From: Sphagnum compactum
Lineage: Eukaryota > Bryophyta > Sphagnopsida > Sphagnales
DNA length: 64,000 nucleotides
Assembly (NCBI GenBank): GCA_965153455.1
Contig: OZ234498.1
Span: 9,486,001-9,550,000 of the forward strand
Direction: 5' to 3'
This document shows positions 60,601 to 64,000 of this stretch, piece after piece. Below the pieces are notes generated by a model. That model was given only the letters and a program-made list of their open reading frames with translations, did not search any database and was not told where the DNA came from. A program made the translations under genes and the position numbers. Position 1 is the first letter of the stretch. The number at the start of each line of letters is the position of its first letter.

Positions 60601-63179
60601 GTATGATCATGTATTATTAATGTTTGGTAACTAGTTATTTCTAAATTAATTTTAAATATACTAATATTTTGACCTCATGTCAAATTATCTTCATTGGTAG
60701 TGCAAAGCAACGTGAAGCCCAAGTTGATATTTTAAAATATTAGTAGTTTTGAAAGTTTGAAAGGTCAAGAAAAAAAGTGCCCAAAAAAGACTCTTTGACC
60801 ATTCATAGCATGATTTGGAAAGACAAATCATTTGTGATTTTTAAAAAAACATGACATATTGTTGAATAGTTATCAATGAAATTTACAAGGTTTTGGTGTC
60901 CTAAGTCAGAATCAAATATTTTCTTAAAAATTACGAGGTCACAAAAACCATGAGACACCAAAGTAACCCAATTAGAGGAAAGATTTTGATAGTTTTATGA
61001 AATTTTTTTATAATATTTTTTGCAAAGTATAACATGTGTGGAGAGAATGTGTCATGTAGGAGTTTGGCTAATGATTTAGTCTATCTAAAGCCATGATGAA
61101 TTTTGGATGTAATTTTGATTCAAAATTGCACTAAACATTATTTTTGTACACTTGTGCAATTGTAGTGATTTAGAAGTGCATGTGAAATGTGTTTTTTTGA
61201 CCTTGTTGTCTCAAAGCTCTCATACCCATATCCCAATTTTGAGGAGTTAGGGAACACACCTAAAGTTGATTAGATTTTTACCATTTTCAAAATCATTGAA
61301 TTTACCACCAATATAGACCACTTGACAATGTTAAATGTGTTTCGAAATTGTTGACAAAATTTGGTTATAACATGTGCCACAACAATATGGCCTTGAAACG
61401 TTTTTTATTCACAATTTTTTGTGTCAATAAATGTTGTTAGAGTAAATGGAAAGGACCAAAAAATGTATATCCTTTTATTTTTAACAAAATGTTTTATTTG
61501 TTATAGCAAGTTTTTTATTTGTGCATGTCACATGGTGTTCATGATCTGTTGTCAATGCACCAATTGTTCATTCAAAAAGCCATGGAAACCAAATCTTTTG
61601 TATAATTATTAGGAAAAATTGATCGATAATTTTATTTTACTTTAAAAATTGAAGGTGCAAATTTAAACACCATGACAACAATATTGAAATCTATTGTTAG
61701 TTGTGACATTTTGAGATTGAGGAAAAGGTTTCAAAAAACATGTTTTGAACATACATTTCTTAGCTTTTGTCATATCAAACAAAAATTTATAATCGCATGC
61801 ATAATGTTTTGATCAAATTAGTTGAAGATGATTTGTAAAAATGTAGATTTAAATGTTAACTAACCTAGTTATCAAATTCAAATTCAAATTCAGTTTTGCA
61901 ATAATTAAACACCTTGAAAAATCAAGGTAGGCTTTTTGTTTCCTATGTCCATCCAACTTCAACATTATTCCCTAAATTTTGCATAGATTAAGGATTTAAG
62001 TTGTGGTTCACTTTATGCAAGTTTGCAATTAGATTTATTCCTTTTCCATGAGGTTTTACAATTTTGAGATACCATTGTTTTATGTTGTATTGATAAATAG
62101 TGGCCAAAATTTTATTAAATGTGTTATTTGACATGGCATGTATGTATTAATATAGGTGTAATTTGTTTATTTATATGTGACTATGTCGTAACCAATGTCA
62201 AGCAATCTTTTGTTTTTTCTAAGAATTGTCAAGTTTAAATTTTTGAAGACTTTATGAAACCAACCCCAATTTTTTTTTCAAAAAACATTATCTTCAACAG
62301 ACCCAAGGAGGATTTCAAAAAATTACAAAAGATAATTTCACCCAAGTTTCAAATACCAAATTTTTGATATTTCATATTAATTGGTTTTCAAAGGCAATTT
62401 TCACATAACGATTATAAAAGGTTTTTTCATCAAACATTGAATTTTATAAATTTAAAAAAAAACTACTAAAAGGTTTAAAATAATGAAAAGCATTTTTTTT
62501 TCTAGCATTTTATATGTCCACAAGTTGATTTTGTTCAAAAGAACCTTCAAATTCCTCAAACTCCTCTTCAAAATTTAAATATTTTTTAATCACCTCCACC
62601 AAATTGAAATATGGTTCATAATCAATTTTAGGATCATTTGGCCAATTTGTTATAATGTATTGTGCAAGTGGGATTTTGGTGAATGTACATTATATATATA
62701 TGTTCAATCATTTGTAATTATATAACTAAAAATAAAAATGCGAAAGAAAAGAAAAAGTGAAAAAAATGCACAACGAAATTTTCAAAAATAAAATAATATG
62801 AAATGAAAACTCACCTTGCCAAATAAGGAAGCTAGAAATTGCTTCCTCTTCCTTCTCCCACACCTGTAAAAAAAAACGATGGCACAACATACACATTGAA
62901 AAAAAAAAAAAAAACTAAAGAAAGATAATATTAAAAAATGAAAAAAAAAGCATCTAGAGAACATAAACAAAAAAAAAAAAAAAATTACTTGAAGTTTGGT
63001 TGGTAGTTGAAGAAGTTACAAAAAAATCTTCCACACCTACACAAAAAAAATGGGGGAGGAACACCGTGAAAAGTAACAAGAAAAAGCTCAAAAGAACAAT
63101 GGGAACACACAACAAGGAGACGATGAAAAGCATTAAAAGGGGGTCAAAGAAGTACCTAAGAAAAAAAAACCAAAAAACT
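60601..63179. other. AT-rich intergenic, no gene recognised
   Basis: Long A/T runs and chance frames only. Purine-rich with A-runs from 62,730 to 63,180; the Phe-rich minus-strand frames there are composition artefacts. Confidence 0.6.
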
Positions 63180-63480
63180 TCATAAGCACACAAGAAGGAG
63201 GCAACAAAGTTCATTACAAGCACACAACAATGAAAGAATGCATAGTAAGGAAGTGACAAAGCTCATAACAAGGAAGTGATGCATAGCAAGGAGGTGACGA
63301 AATTCACCAAGAATGCATAACAAGGAGGCTAGACAACTCATATGAAGGAAGTGATGCGCAACAATGAGGCGATGAAGTTTACAAGAAGGAAGTAACACAC
63401 AATAAAAAAGCAATGGTCCTCAATGAGGTAACAAAAGTCACTAGGAGCATGTTACAAGGAGTTGATAAGCAACGAAGCTC
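63180..63480. repeat. Degenerate tandem repeats, period about 55-65 bp
   Basis: Words ACAAGGAGGYRACAAAGTTCA, AAGGAAGTGATGCATAGCA and CACAACAATGA recur about five times. The minus-strand 77-codon frame with repeated LLCIL blocks is a shadow of this array. Confidence 0.6.
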
Positions 63481-64000
63481 AACAAACTAAATCAAATAAT
63501 TGATCAAAACACTAATCCTCATTATCAAACAACAAAATAAGCACAAAAGTTAAACATTAAGCATCTTTTTTATTTTGGAAGAAGAAAAACATGAAGAAAA
63601 AGTAGTTGCAACAAATTTGTGACACCTCATAATTGATAATCTAATAAATTGTTCTTTGGGAGGATATGATTATGAATTGAAGGATTAAAATGAAACAAAA
63701 TGTTTTGTGTTTGATATTTTTTGTCATTTTGAAGAAAACATGATGTAGAAAGGATACATGATGTGTTATTAGAGATATTAATTCTTCTATTACAAAAAAA
63801 TTAAAATTGATTGATTTTTTTTATTCATTGATTGTAACATTGCAACCATGGTATTGGAATTGTGGAAAAAATGATTAATAATTTTTTAAAAATTAGATTG
63901 CATGTCCTCCTAAAGTGTCATGCACATTTGCACCTTATGTGAAGTTATCGGTGGATCATCTTAAAGAATGACTTATGAAAAATGTAGCTTGAATATTTTT
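63481..64000. other. AT-rich end of window
   Basis: No coding, RNA or repeat feature could be supported. Confidence 0.6.

Noticed and set aside
1-64000. CRISPR arrays, bacterial operons, tRNA and rRNA genes
   Set aside because: No direct repeats with unique spacers, no complete cloverleaf and no rRNA sequence found; the two B-box-like sites lack a convincing A box.

Overview
This window is nuclear DNA of a land plant. Three intron-containing genes, all on the + strand, sit in AT-rich intergenic DNA full of decayed transposons and degenerate tandem repeats. Plant identity rests on an AKR2-type ankyrin chaperone, Ty1/copia and Ty3/gypsy remnants, and recurring AAACCCTAA telomere-type motifs. 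One gene is a Slo/BK-like RCK potassium channel. As far as I know, flowering plants lack this family, so a non-seed plant (bryophyte, lycophyte or fern) seems more likely. That last step is inference.

Layout: 1-970, end of a broken copia pol followed by an LTR-like start. 3.95-4.56 kb, degenerate repeats directly upstream of ARL1. 4,860-7,843, ARL1 (8 coding exons, 182 aa, intact). 7.9-21.3 kb, no convincing gene, but a telomere-like degenerate array, the C-terminal end of a LINE-type protein, two tandem arrays and a 0.6-kb inverted-repeat element with a target-site duplication. 21,287-28,998, a full-length but dead Ty3/gypsy element with two LTRs, a TGCA duplication, gag, protease, RT, RNase H and integrase. 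31.5-33.6 kb on the minus strand, a decayed hAT-like transposase with a BED finger and a C-terminal dimerisation motif. 34-42.6 kb, several arrays and low-complexity tracts. 42.6-44.7 kb, a GC-richer leader. 44,668-54,327, the Slo-like channel (19 coding exons, about 1,283 aa). 55,525-58,636, AKR2 (8 exons, 348 aa). 58.6-64 kb, AT-rich DNA with repeats.

The three genes do not form a pathway. ARL1 is a Golgi/trans-Golgi small GTPase. AKR2 is a cytosolic chaperone for chloroplast outer-envelope and other tail- or signal-anchored proteins. The channel would be a membrane K+ conductance gated through cytosolic RCK domains. All three splice models were joined by hand: reading frames close exactly, and proteins align with their families from recollection. 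The main uncertainty is the N-terminus of the channel.

The strongest observation is the Slo/BK-like channel. It lacks the Asp-rich calcium bowl, shows no evident S0 helix and carries a very large single-exon linker between RCK1 and RCK2.
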